This document shows positions 1 through 9,500 of a stretch of 22,562 nucleotides of DNA, piece by piece. Position 1 is the first letter of the stretch; each line of letters begins with the position of its first letter. Source of the DNA: Chlamydomonas sphaeroides (lineage: Eukaryota > Chlorophyta > Chlorophyceae > Chlamydomonadales > Chlamydomonadaceae); contig BDDC01000633.1 of NCBI GenBank assembly GCA_001662425.1, positions 28,368 to 50,929 of the forward strand, read 5' to 3'. The translations under genes and the position numbers were made by a program. Under the pieces are notes generated by a model. That model did not search any database. It was not told where the DNA came from and saw nothing but the letters and a program-made list of their open reading frames with translations.

Positions 1-1488
1 GTTGTGCGCATGGGGCGCGAAGGCTCGTGGGGGCGTGGGGGCCATTGGGGGCAGCACGGGCCGCGGTGCACTGCTGCATACGGGCAGTACCCTGGGCGGC
101 CGTGCGGAGGGAGCCCAAGGCGAGCGGCCGGCGGATGGCGCTGCTGCGCCTCTCCTTGCGGCGGGCACATTGCCTGAGGCCGGGCGGGGCGCCGCGGCCG
201 CCCTCCGGGGGCGCTCTCACTTGCAAACATGTCAAAGCCCTCGGCGGAGCGGTTGGCCGTGGGCGGGTAGGCGGCTGCGACGACGCCGTTGGGCGCCAGC
301 TGCAACTGCACGAAGATGGAGGGCGGCAGCTGCGGGGGCGGGGGCGAGGGGGAGGGGCAGGGGGAGGGGATGAGCGTGTGTGGGTTTTGAGGTGGGGCGA
401 GGGGAGGGGGAGGCGCTGCGGAGGCAATGGCCCAGGGCGCGCGCTGGCGGGGTCATCGCTGGTGCGAAAAGCAGCGAGGGGTACAGGCGGGGCGCTGCAG
501 CGGCGGCTCGCGGCGGCGGCGGCAAGAGCCGCGGACGCCCGCCGCTGCGCCACGCCGGCATGTGCCCGCCAGTACCGCCCGCCTGACGCTAACTGGCAGG
601 CGACCACTGCTGCGTGGCAGAGCTGCCGGAGGCGCCGGCTGCCACACGGCGTATCGCGGCTGTCGCCCCGGCCGCGCTGGCGCGCCCCTTTCCCCCAAGC
701 ATAGCAAACCCCCCGCGCTCAGCCCCGGCAACCCCCCCTCGCACGCCACGCGGCCCCCGGGGCGCCACCTTGATCTCCTCCAGCATGGCGGGCGCCAGCC
801 CCATGAACAGCGGCCGTACGGACCCGTACTCCGGATTGTACGACACGAGCGCCTCCAGCAGCGCCACGGGCGCCAGCACGGTGCCCAGCTGCTGCGCTGC
901 GGCCGAGGACACGTCCTGCGCCAGCGTGGTGGCTCGGAGCTGGCGTGTGCGTTTGCCGGGGGTTGGGGTCACGGGGGAGGGCACACGGGCGGCACGGGGG
1001 GAGGGAGGCGTGGGTGCGGGTGGGGGGGGCGGCGCTCGGGGGGCCGTGGGGCCGTCAGCGGGCATGGGGCTGACAGTAGCACTCCGTCCCGGGCCCAGCA
1101 CGAAACTCTTCGCGCCCCGGCGCGCCAACGTGCTGCCAGTGGTCTTGGGGCTGCCGGCGCGGGAGCCTGGGGCGCGGCCCGGGCGGCGCCGGCGTCGGCG
1201 CTGTAGTGGACGAGGGCCCCGCCCCGCACCCACACGCACCTTAGCAGCGTCCAGGCTGGACTCGTACAAGCTCGTAACCGCCCATATGCCTAGGCCTAGC
1301 ACCAGGCCCAGCGCGAGCATCGGGAAAACAACGACGCCCGGGTAAGCGCGGACGATGCGCCCGACCGTCTGCGTACCGGCGGGCGGCGGGCAGGGGGTGA
1401 GCAGGGGTTGGTTAGCGCGGATATGCGGGAGGGGAAGGGTGTGCGCTGGTCCCCCGACGGCTGGGCTAGGGGCCTCTGAGGAGGGCAT
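1..1488 (-). CDS. CHASE-domain membrane sensor, 5' part (3' end outside window)
   Basis: Minus-strand multi-exon gene, truncated by the left edge. Clear exons are 1240-1488, 769-939 and 221-329; 91-173 is a possible fourth. The first three join in phase with GT-AG introns. Exon 1 holds one hydrophobic segment (GVVVFPMLALGLVLGLGIWA) about 45-65 residues from the chosen Met at 1488. Exons 2 and 3 read as an extracellular CHASE-like domain: AQDVSSAAAQQLG, a VALLEALVSYNPEY segment, then QLAPNGVVAAAYP and the GFDMFA block. CHASE domains bind small ligands outside the membrane in front of a kinase, cyclase or histidine kinase. That output domain would lie beyond position 1, so the enzyme type is unknown. 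Upstream in-frame Met codons exist at about 1560 and 1539. The exon after 329-221 does not join cleanly in the best-looking frame. Family call is by motif reading only. Confidence 0.62.
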
Positions 1489-1506
1489 CTGCGACGCAGT
1501 CCTCTG

Positions 1507-1912
1507 CGCCGAGCGGCTTAAGCGGCATGACAGTGGCATTGATGCAGTGTGACAGCGCACCGATGCACGATGCTATGTTGGCATTGAAGCAACAGCACCG
1601 TACCGTAAGTTTATTCTGTGCACGGGCGAGCAGGTCCGCGCAGCACTTTGCGCACGTAGAGGCCTTGGGCTCGCCCTGCGACTGGCCCTCGATGTCATGT
1701 CTGAGCACTGTCATCGTCTACTGTCCTGGATACCCCTCATGGCTGCCGAAACGCGTGTGCTGCACGGCGCATGCTGTCGGCCTGAGCAGCAACGACAGCA
1801 GTCAATTACTCTGCCATGCACAGATATAAAATATTGCTGTGATGTCGTCTAAATTGACGCTTTTGATTCCTCGGCGTTGGTTGGCCCGCCTCCAGACTTA
1901 AGCCGCTCTGCG
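1507..1912. repeat. inverted-repeat pair (possible small MITE-like element)
   Basis: GAGCGGCTTAAG at 1511-1522 is matched exactly in reverse complement by CTTAAGCCGCTC at 1897-1908. With one mismatch the match extends to CGC/GCG at the outer ends (1507 and 1912). The interior, just under 400 bp, codes for nothing I recognise. I see no convincing target-site duplication, so this could be a non-autonomous transposon relic or chance. Confidence 0.25.
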
Positions 1913-2295
1913 TTACACAGCGAACAATGATAACTAGCGCAGTGATGGTTCAGGCATAGTAGTTGCTCTGTTGCGTTTGTGATGGGTAGTACGTCGCAAG
2001 GGTGTGAGCTGTGTCTTCCCCGTGCATCCCCGAGCTCGACAGCGGGCCTACCTAAGCGCAATGGGCCGAGAACCAGCCCTCAGAAGCGAGGCCAGGTGTC
2101 ACCACCACTGTGGTCGCTCGGCACACCCAGCACTTGTCAGTGAAATCAGCGCCAAGTAAGGAATCGCGTTACGGGTGAGGCACGGGGCTCCCGCCGCGCC
2201 CCTGCCGCGGCCCCGTCGACACGGAGGCCACGGGGCGGCCTAGATGTGCGTCCGGAGGCCCCCGCCAGTCCCTGTGCGGCCGGTAAAAAAAAGTA

Positions 2296-2366
2296 GGACC
2301 CTTCGAGGGTCAAACTCGAGACCTGAAGATCTGCAGTCAACTGCTTTACCACTGATCTAAAACTCC
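2296..2366 (-). pseudogene. degenerate tRNA-Cys(GCA)-like sequence
   Basis: The minus strand reads as a tRNA of about 71 nt. It has an A-box-like TAGATCAGTGGTAAAGC, an anticodon loop CTGCAGA (anticodon GCA, Cys) preceded by TTGA as in eukaryotic tRNA-Cys, and a perfect T stem TCGAG/CTCGA around loop TTTGACC. An acceptor of about seven pairs has one mismatch and G-U pairs. A run of eight T (2285-2292), a Pol III terminator, follows two bases after the acceptor. The D stem (two of four pairs broken) and anticodon stem (two of five broken) are damaged, so it is more likely a pseudogene or tRNA-derived SINE head than a working tRNA. No CCA is encoded, as expected for a nuclear gene. Confidence 0.5.
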
Positions 2367-3390
2367 CCAATAAGTTCCGCTAGCAATCGGTGGAATATAC
2401 ATGTTTGGCTGGATAACGCGCCGTTACGCGCTCAGGTATGCCGCACAGCCGCACTCCTGTCTTCGGCCTTGTGGCCTGCCTGCCGTCACCTTTCATCCCA
2501 GACTACGCAGGAGATATCAATGAATTCACGTTTTCGCAGGTTACAGATACTCCTTTTGTGACTTCGTTCTAGTTTATCATAATATATGAAATTACCAGAC
2601 CAAGTCCCCCAAATGGCGTTACACGCGACAAAACACGGGCCGCTGCCGCGTGGGTACGCGGGCCCTCACGGCTTTCGCTGGGTATCTCAGTTCACGTAAG
2701 GACTGGCCGTCCGACCGAGAGTGCGAGGCGGTGGTGGCAGTGTCTGACTGCAGGATGTGGGAGGTCACGGGAATAGAGGCTCAGGACATGGGGCCCGCAG
2801 ACTGTGGATGCCTCCCCTTGTAACAGATCTTTTTTTTGCGTGGCCGAGCAGGCTCGGGTGCTCCTCTCGCCCTCTGTTCCCCGCCCGGCCGGCCGCGGGG
2901 GGCGCTATACATGGTAAAAACATTAACAACGAAGCCAAACCCCTGAACCTGCGAGGTGAGCGCTGCGCGAAGTGTCTGCGGCCTTGCGGACTGCCGCCCA
3001 GCTGGGGCCTACTCCGCTGGGTGTGCAGCCAGCCCGCCCCGCCCCAACTCCCAGCCATCCCCAGCCCATCGCTCCGCTTCCCGCTCGCATCAGGCCGGCG
3101 CGCTGCTCCACTGTCCACAGGCCTTGCCGCGCCATGGCGGCTCACCGGCCCCTGTCCGCCTGGGCTAGCGTGGCCTTTGGCTGTAGAGAGGAGAGTACGA
3201 GGACGCGCCAGACAGTACGTTACACGGCGCCAACCAGAGCGTGGGCCGAGCCAGTGGAACTCGGGCGCCAGGACAGCCTCGAGCACTGGCCCGACTGTAG
3301 CCCACTGGCTGTCGCCCACTGGCGTGGCACGGCAGTGGGCCCTGCATGCGGGGCCTCCGCACCCACCCAGCGCTGCTGCACAGCATTGCC

Positions 3391-3440
3391 TGGAAGCCCC
3401 TGGAAGCCTCTGGAAGCCCCTGGAAGCCCCTGGAAGCCCC
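3391..3440. repeat. 10-bp tandem repeat, five copies
   Basis: Five consecutive copies of tggaagcccc start at 3391, 3401 (tggaagcctc), 3411, 3421 and 3431. A partial unit follows (tgaaatgcac). The array lies in sequence with no gene call. Confidence 0.9.
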
Positions 3441-3603
3441 TGAAATGCACCATGGTGGTCGTCAGGGACGTATGCCGGGCATGGGCTTGCAAGGCGGCGG
3501 CCGTTTGCAGAGGCGGCGGGTGCGGCAGGTGCTACGCGTTCGTGCGGGGATGTGCCTATTGTTCCCTGTGACAGCAGGTGGCGTTGGGAGGCAGGCGGCA
3601 CGT

Positions 3604-3670
3604 GGCTGGGTGGCTGGGTGGCTGGGTGGCTGGGTGGCTGGGTGGCTGGGTGGCTGGGTGGCTGGGTGGC
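3604..3670. repeat. 8-bp (ggctgggt)n microsatellite
   Basis: Eight perfect copies of ggctgggt run from 3604 to 3667, with a partial copy to 3670. Perfect identity suggests recent slippage. The runs of G every eight bases could form a G-quadruplex on the plus strand. Confidence 0.93.
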
Positions 3671-3742
3671 GACGTGTTGCCGGGCTGCCCGGCAACAAGG
3701 GGCGGTGGATGGAGCGGTGGGGCGTCTTGCTGTTGCACGCCG

Positions 3743-3747
3743 TTACA
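3743..3747 (-). terminator. candidate TGTAA polyadenylation signal for the HSP20 gene
   Basis: TTACA on the plus strand reads TGTAA on the minus strand, the usual poly(A) signal of chlamydomonadalean nuclear genes. It lies about 270 bases past the HSP20 stop codon, a plausible 3' UTR length. A five-base motif can arise by chance. Confidence 0.35.
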
Positions 3748-4019
3748 TGTAGCACAGTGAGTTGTGATATTCCCTGCCGCACGTGTCTTGATGTACAACT
3801 CGCACCCTCACGCAACAGGTCAGGAACTTATTAGAATAGTGTACAGTTAGTTGGTGTGAACGTACATCATGCCCGGCGAGCCAACAGCGACCAATAACCA
3901 ACACACACTGGCACACGCCGGTGGGTACTGCCCACTATTCCTAGCACGGACACACGCCCTGTACGGCACCATCCACTCCACTCGTTCTGCGGCCCTCCGC
4001 TGCAGCAGTCCTCTACAGC

Positions 4020-5104
4020 CTACACGCTCCTGGCCTGCCGCTCGGGCGGCTGTGCGCCGCCCTTGACCGCCACGCGGCGCGGCTGCGGCTTAGGCAGCTG
4101 GCGTCGCGGGATGGTGACCGTCAGCACGCCCCGCTCCAGCACCGCCTGCACGCCCTCCTCCTCGGCGTCCTCGGGCAGGCCGAAGGAGCGGCGGAAGGTG
4201 TAGCTCACAGTGGGCTCAGCGTCGGACTCATCAGTGGAGCTTCCGCCGGACGACGACGTCACGGAGGGGGCGTCAGAGAATGCCGTCTCCAGCTTGGGCT
4301 TGGCGGCGGCGGCGGCGGCAGGACGCTTGGTGGCGGCGGCGCGCTTGCGGCTGCCTGCGATGGTGAGGATGCGCTCCGGGCTGATCTCCACGGTCACATC
4401 GTCCTCGGCCATGCCTGCAGGGGTTGGCGGCAGGTGGGGAGGGAAGAGGTTAAGCAGTGCGCTACCCGGGCCCCAATGAGGTTCGGCCGGGACTGCACGG
4501 GCTGTGAGCGCTGCGACCGTGAACGCATCGTTGGCGCGCCAGGGGCCTGCTGATGAGGCAAGGCTCCCGCTTGAGGCTGCCCTGGCGCGAAATCGCCCCC
4601 GCTGACCCTGGCTACGGGCATGGCTTTGGATGACACGGAGCTGGCTACGGAGCCCAAGGTCAACTGTTCATCCCCATTCATTCTTACTCAACAAAGCGTC
4701 AACTGTTCCCCAACACCCTACTAGAAGCCCTCTGGCCAACGGTCAGAGGCCTCAGTCCCCGCCCTACCCGGGCAGTCGGACTGCAGCTCGTAGCGGTCGT
4801 CGTGGGTTGCGATGTTGATGGCGTGGGCCGCCGAGGACGTGCTCTCGCGCAGCCACTCCGACGCCAGCATCGAGTCGAGCATGCCGAGGCCGAGCCCCAT
4901 CATGGGCGAGCGGTACATGGGGACCGTCCTGCAGGCGCCTCGGCTGTAGGGTCGCATGTAGAAGGCCTGGGGCTGGATGGACTGCCGCGAGCGGGGCGCC
5001 ATGTGCACAAGCATGCGCCCGGATGCGGCACGACCGCTGGCCTGTGCAGGCGTGACTGAGCGCGCAGACGTGGAAGCGCGGCTCATGGTAGTAGCGAGGG
5101 CCAT
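4020..5104 (-). CDS. chloroplast-type small heat-shock protein (HSP20/alpha-crystallin family)
   Basis: Complete two-exon gene, exons 4768-5104 and 4020-4414, encoding 243 aa. The intron (4415-4767) has a GT donor and CAG acceptor and splits the Gly codon of the conserved PGM. Small heat-shock proteins are ATP-independent chaperones that hold unfolding proteins as oligomers. The first 40 or so residues are rich in Ser, Ala, Arg and Thr with no early acidic residues, as in a plastid transit peptide. The alpha-crystallin domain starts at RYELQSDCPGMAEDDVTVEI and ends at the family signature GVLTVTIPR; RVAV near the C terminus resembles the IxI/V assembly motif. A low-complexity segment of about 50 residues (RKRAAATKRPAAAAAAK through SSGGSSTDESDAEP) interrupts the domain. 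It resembles the HSP22 group of Chlamydomonas; the subtype is not settled. Confidence 0.88.
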
Positions 5105-5212
5105 TGTGGGAGAGGGTGGAAGTCTAACTTGCTAGGAGTATGGTTGTGGGATGGATGGTCGCGAAGTATGTCAGAGAGAGGACGTGGAGCAACTTGGCAG
5201 GAGTGTAGCTCT

Positions 5213-5237
5213 TTCTGGTGAGTTCTGAGTTGGGTTC
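5213..5237 (-). promoter_or_regulatory. weak heat-shock-element-like motif
   Basis: TTC triplets at 5213-5215 and 5223-5225 are spaced exactly 10 bp apart, as in nTTCnnGAAnnTTCn, but the middle module is GTG instead of GAA. A third TTC at 5235-5237 is two bases out of register. It lies about 110 bp upstream of the HSP20 start codon, where heat-shock factor sites are expected. The match is partial. Confidence 0.3.
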
Positions 5238-5290
5238 TGTGATGGTCAAGTTGCGCGACGGCGTTGAAGTACCAGGGCGGGCGCCTCTCG

Positions 5291-5472
5291 CTATGCGTGC
5301 CAGGGCGTGCCGTACTTGCCGCCACCTTCGCGCAGGACGGCCTTCGCGGCCACGACCATTCCAGCATCATCCAGAAGCCTGTAGTTGTAGAACCTGCCAG
5401 CACACGGACCTTCCGTTGTGCAATGGCGGGGCGTGCGGCGTGTCGCTTGACGACGTCCCTGTCACGCGGCAT
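5291..5472 (-). pseudogene. possible frameshifted small coding relic, unknown family
   Basis: On the minus strand an open frame starts at 5472 with MPRDRDVVKRHAARP and runs to KVRVLAG near 5395. A neighbouring frame then continues with protein-like FYNYRLLDDAGMVVAAKAVL and ends ...GKYGTPWHA at a TAG (5291-5293). A single-base shift near 5393-5400 would join the two. A splice across this point would need an intron of about 16 bases, too short to be real. I do not recognise the family. It could be a decayed gene, the last exon of an unseen gene, a sequencing indel, or chance. Confidence 0.2.
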
Positions 5473-6548
5473 CTCGCCCAGCCCAGCCCATTACCCTAGC
5501 CCCTCAGCGCCTTATTTGCGCGCCTCAACTCAGGGCTTGCTAGCAGAGCCACTGATCCGCCCGCGCGATCGGCAACAGGCAGGCATGACCTTGCCCTGCC
5601 TTGCTGGCGGGCACCGGGAGGCGCTACCGTTGCTGCTTATTTAACCTACAGCGACGCCAACAGACAGCCGTGTTACGTTTTGAACCTGCGTACCCGAGGC
5701 AGCATCGAGACTTCCCTGCGGCAGCAAGCGGCTGCTGCTGTTGCAGAGCGCAGAAAGCCTCCTGGCACCCGCCACATGCGCTAGCCGCACAGGCGCGTAG
5801 CCGGGCCGCGCCTGGTCGTGACGGCTGCTGGCAACACCAGCGACCCGCCAGCCACGCCTCACACACTCATCCGGCCGCAGGAGCCGCCTGCTGCCGCCTG
5901 GCCGCTAGCACGCCTGCGATGCAAGGCTGGCGTCTGGTTGCGCCACCACGCGCGCTGCGCCCTGCGCCCTCGCTCGTCCTGCACCGCAACCCCTTTCACA
6001 AAAATGCTCACGCTGCTCATGCCACGCCTGCGGCCGCCCGTAAACTCGGCATCGCAATGAAAGCAATGGTGCTACACACCGTGTAGGGTACAGGCAGCCC
6101 CTGCTAGCTGCGCAGCGCCGCGCCACGCAGCCGCCGCAGCCGCCGCAAGCGGCGCAGTTTTGCCAACAGCGTCGCAAGACAGCGACCGCTGCCTGGGCCG
6201 GGTATGGTACAAGAGGGCGGGCCCGGCCGACGCCCCCTCAGCGTTCCCGCTCGCGTCGACGCTCCCGCTAAGCCCCTCGGCCGTGCCAGCCCGAGTGCCA
6301 GGATGCCCGCGATCACGAGGCGCGCCCTGGTAGGCGCTCCGCCAGGGTGCTCACTGCCAGGCTCACGACGCGGGCGGGCCGCGGGCAGGTTCCCGGGCAC
6401 CTGTCTTCACAGTGCGCTCAAAAGCCACATCCACACGCTTGCAGCGATGGCAGCTCTCGCTGCTTTGCAGCTCCTCGTGCGACCTCAGCATCCCAGGCTC
6501 CTCCGCGCCTCGGCCTCTTCCGCCGGCGCACGGCGGCCCCACGCGGCC

Positions 6549-9500
6549 TCACTCCACCAGCGCCAGCGCGTGCCAGCCGCCCAGCGCCAAGGCCTGCGGG
6601 ACACACGTGGGGGGCTCTGCTCAACCACAACCGACCAACCACAGCCGACCACTTGGGCCTTGGCCCCCGCCGGCCCCTGGACCCCACCGCCCCACGCCGC
6701 CTCACCCGCACGCGGCCGTCCAGGCCGTCCAGCTGCCGCGGGTTGCGACCGCCGAAGCCCGCCCACTCCCAGCGCACGTCGTCCTCCGCCGCCGGCCCCC
6801 CCTCGCCAAAGGCGGTGCCCGGGTGGCGGCGCACCACGCTGTCCGCGTGGTGGCGGTCAAGCAGGCGGCCCCACACCCAGGCCTGGCCGCCGCCCGTCAC
6901 CACGCCGCTGCGGGAGGGAGGCAGCGGGGGCGGCCGAGCATGGGCATGCCAGGGTGGGGTTGGGGTTGGGGCGGGGGCCCTCCACATGCTTGTGGCTTCC
7001 AAGGGGTACCGGCAGGCGCGTGCGCCCACGGCGCGGGCGCTCCGCGCACGGGCCCCGGCCCCTTGCCGAAGGACGTGCGTGGTCGCCACGGCCCCTTGCC
7101 GAAGGACGTGCGTGGTCGCCACGGCCCCTTGCCGAAGGACGTGCATGGTTGCCACGGCCCCTTGCCGAAGGACATGCGTGGTCGCCACGGCCCCTTGCCG
7201 AAGGACGTGCGTGGTCGCCACGGCCCCTTGCCGAAGGACATGCGTGGTCGCCACGGCCCCTTGCCGAAGGACGTGCGTGGTCGCCACGGCCCCTTGCCGA
7301 AGGACATGCGTGGTCGCCACGGCCCCTTGCCAAAGGACATGCGTGGTCGCCACGGCCCCCCGGGCCCACGCCCCCCGGGTCCTAGCCCCACCTGCTGTGC
7401 GCGCCCGCCACCAGCTGCTGCACGCAGTCGCTGTCGGGCAGCGTGAGCACCAGGCACGGCCGCCGCCAGGGGTGGCTGGCGGCGATGGAGCCGGACGCGT
7501 CAAAGGCGCGGCCCACCTGGGGAGGGTACGCCGGCAGGGTCGGGAGGCGTCGGTGGGCCAGCCAGCCAGCCAGGCACGGCGGCAGTGGGCGTCCTCGGCC
7601 GGCCCCCCGGCCCGCCGCACCCAGCCTGCATGCAGCCCTCCTGCCAGCGCGACGGCGGCCCTGCGCCCCGCCAGCGCCATGTCCAAGCCCCCCGCCGCCC
7701 ACCTGCCACACGCGGGCGCCGTCCGACAGCAGCAGGTGCTGCTGCCCCGCGGCGATGTGACTGATGGGCGGCAGGCCCGGCACGATGCCGGCAGAGATGC
7801 GGCCGCCTGGACCGGGAGGGCAGGCAGGGAGCGCGTGGGGGCGAGGGCCAGTACCACTGAGCGCGGTGCATGAGTAGGGACGGCTTTGCAGCAAGCCCTC
7901 GGCGCCTCAGCCCAGAGCCCTGCCCTGCCGTGCCCCTCCCACCGCACTCCACGCACCGTGCACCACGCCCACGCCGCCGTGCTCCGTCAGCCCCAGCGCC
8001 CGCCCGCCGTCGGCTACGCCCAGGCCGCCCTCCTCGCCGCCGTCGTCGGGGCTAGCGCCGCCGCCGCCCGGCAGCTTGCCCCACAGCACCACCCTGCCGC
8101 TGGCCGTCAGCGCGGCGGCGAAGGTGCCGCCCGCCACCACCTGCACGGCGCCGCCCTCGTCCTCGATGGCCGCAGCCAGGGCGCCGGACACGCGCTGCGG
8201 CCGCGGTTGGCACAGAGGGACACCGTCAGCCCGACGACAAGGGAGGCGCCTCTGCCCCCTGCCCCCGGCCCGCTGCCCCTCCGGCCACCCGTACCTGCGC
8301 CGCTGTGCTCCAGCTGCGGTCGGTGCCCAGGCCGCCGTTGTAGCAGGCGCCAAAGGTCCACACCTCGCCCGCCGCCGTCACGGCCGCCGAGAAGTAGCGG
8401 CTGGCGGCGGCCGCCACCACCTGCTCGCGCTCCAGGCCGCTGGGCAGCACCACCCGCATCGACTCGCCTGCGGAGCACCGCCAGGGCCACACCGGGGCAC
8501 GGCGGTGAGGGCGGCACATTCGCGTGCGTTGGCAGGTCGCGGCGGGCAGCTGATGCATCCAGCAGAGGCTGTGGCGTTCCACCGGGGCGCCAAGAAGCGA
8601 CGTGCAGGGGCGGCCCCCCAGAGCCGCAGGCGCACCTGGCCCCCCAAAGCCAAAGCCAGTGCTCCCGCCGCGCGGCCCCAGCGCCTCCATGAGCCCCGCC
8701 GCGGGGTGCTGGTCGCGGCCTATACGCAGCGGCGTGGCCTGCTGGCCCGCCTGCAGGCCGGAGCTGGCAAAGGCCGACTCAAAGTCCAGCCCCGAGAAGT
8801 GCAGCGCGCTGCGAGCGCCCGACGCAGACACGCCGCCGCCGCCACCAGCGCCCGGGCCGCCGGCGGCCGCCAGCGTCTGCCAGCCATCCGAGGACCTGAC
8901 GGCGCGGATAGCGACCGCGAAACGATGGGGTCAGGTAAGCAGCGGGGCGCGACGCGACGAACAGGCGATGGCATAGCTCGGTGGCCGACGGCCAGGTGCC
9001 CTGTGGCGCAGGATTGCACAGACGGCCGCCTCATCCGGCTCAACGCCCTGCATAGCGCACCTGCCGGACCCGCCGTGGCCGGACCCGCCGTGCCCGTGCC
9101 CGAACGCCTGCTGCGCGTGTTGCGAACCGCCGCCGCCGCCGCCCATGAGCGCGTGGATGGCCGCCTTGGCGCGCTGCTCGCGGCTGGGCCGGGGCTCCTG
9201 CGACAGTCGGCGCCAGGCGCAGGCAGCAAGCAGCGGCAGGGCGTCAGCGGCCATGTGGGTCGGCTCGCGTGCTGGCGGACGGCTGCATTGCGGCGCCCAG
9301 CCCGCCACTATACGCTATACATCCTCACCGCGCTGATGGTGTCCCGCAGCGCCCGGAAGGACTCGTAATAGGCGCGCCGATGTTGCGTGGCGATGACCTC
9401 GGGCGGCGTGCCCTGCGGCGGCGGAGCCGGTCGAGGCGAGCGAGGCAGAGGCGTCAGCAGCGGCCGTCTGCAGCACAGCACCAGCGCCCGCAGGCAAGGC

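Larger units (their letters stand above)
1489..4019. other. gene-poor intergenic stretch
   Basis: Between the CHASE sensor start and the HSP20 3' end I see no exon chain with recognisable protein. Long open frames around 2757-3600 exist on both strands but have no recognisable motifs and probably reflect GC-rich composition. The stretch holds an inverted-repeat pair, a tRNA-like relic, an AT-richer island near 2500-2640, two short tandem arrays and a candidate poly(A) signal for the HSP gene, each listed separately. Confidence 0.5.
5105..6548. other. intergenic: HSP20 promoter side and RCC1 3' side
   Basis: About 190 bases next to 5104 should contain the HSP20 promoter. The right part should hold the 3' UTR of the RCC1 gene, but I found no TGTAA on the minus strand here. 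A short possible coding relic at 5291-5472 is listed separately. Nothing else recognisable was seen. Confidence 0.5.

Noticed and set aside
3391..3440. CRISPR-like array
   Set aside because: Units are contiguous 10-bp copies with no spacers. None of the tandem arrays in the window has the repeat-spacer structure of a CRISPR.
2757..3601. Overlapping long frames on both strands (228 and 278 codons)
   Set aside because: Translations are Pro/Ala/Arg-rich with no motif, they overlap each other on opposite strands, and one runs through the 10-bp repeat.
6204..7956. Very long open frames on both strands (up to about 510 codons) with 11-residue repeats such as GPLPKDVRGRH
   Set aside because: They are created by the 33-bp minisatellite and GC-rich composition. 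The RCC1 exons in the same region splice in phase with canonical sites and leave the array in an intron.
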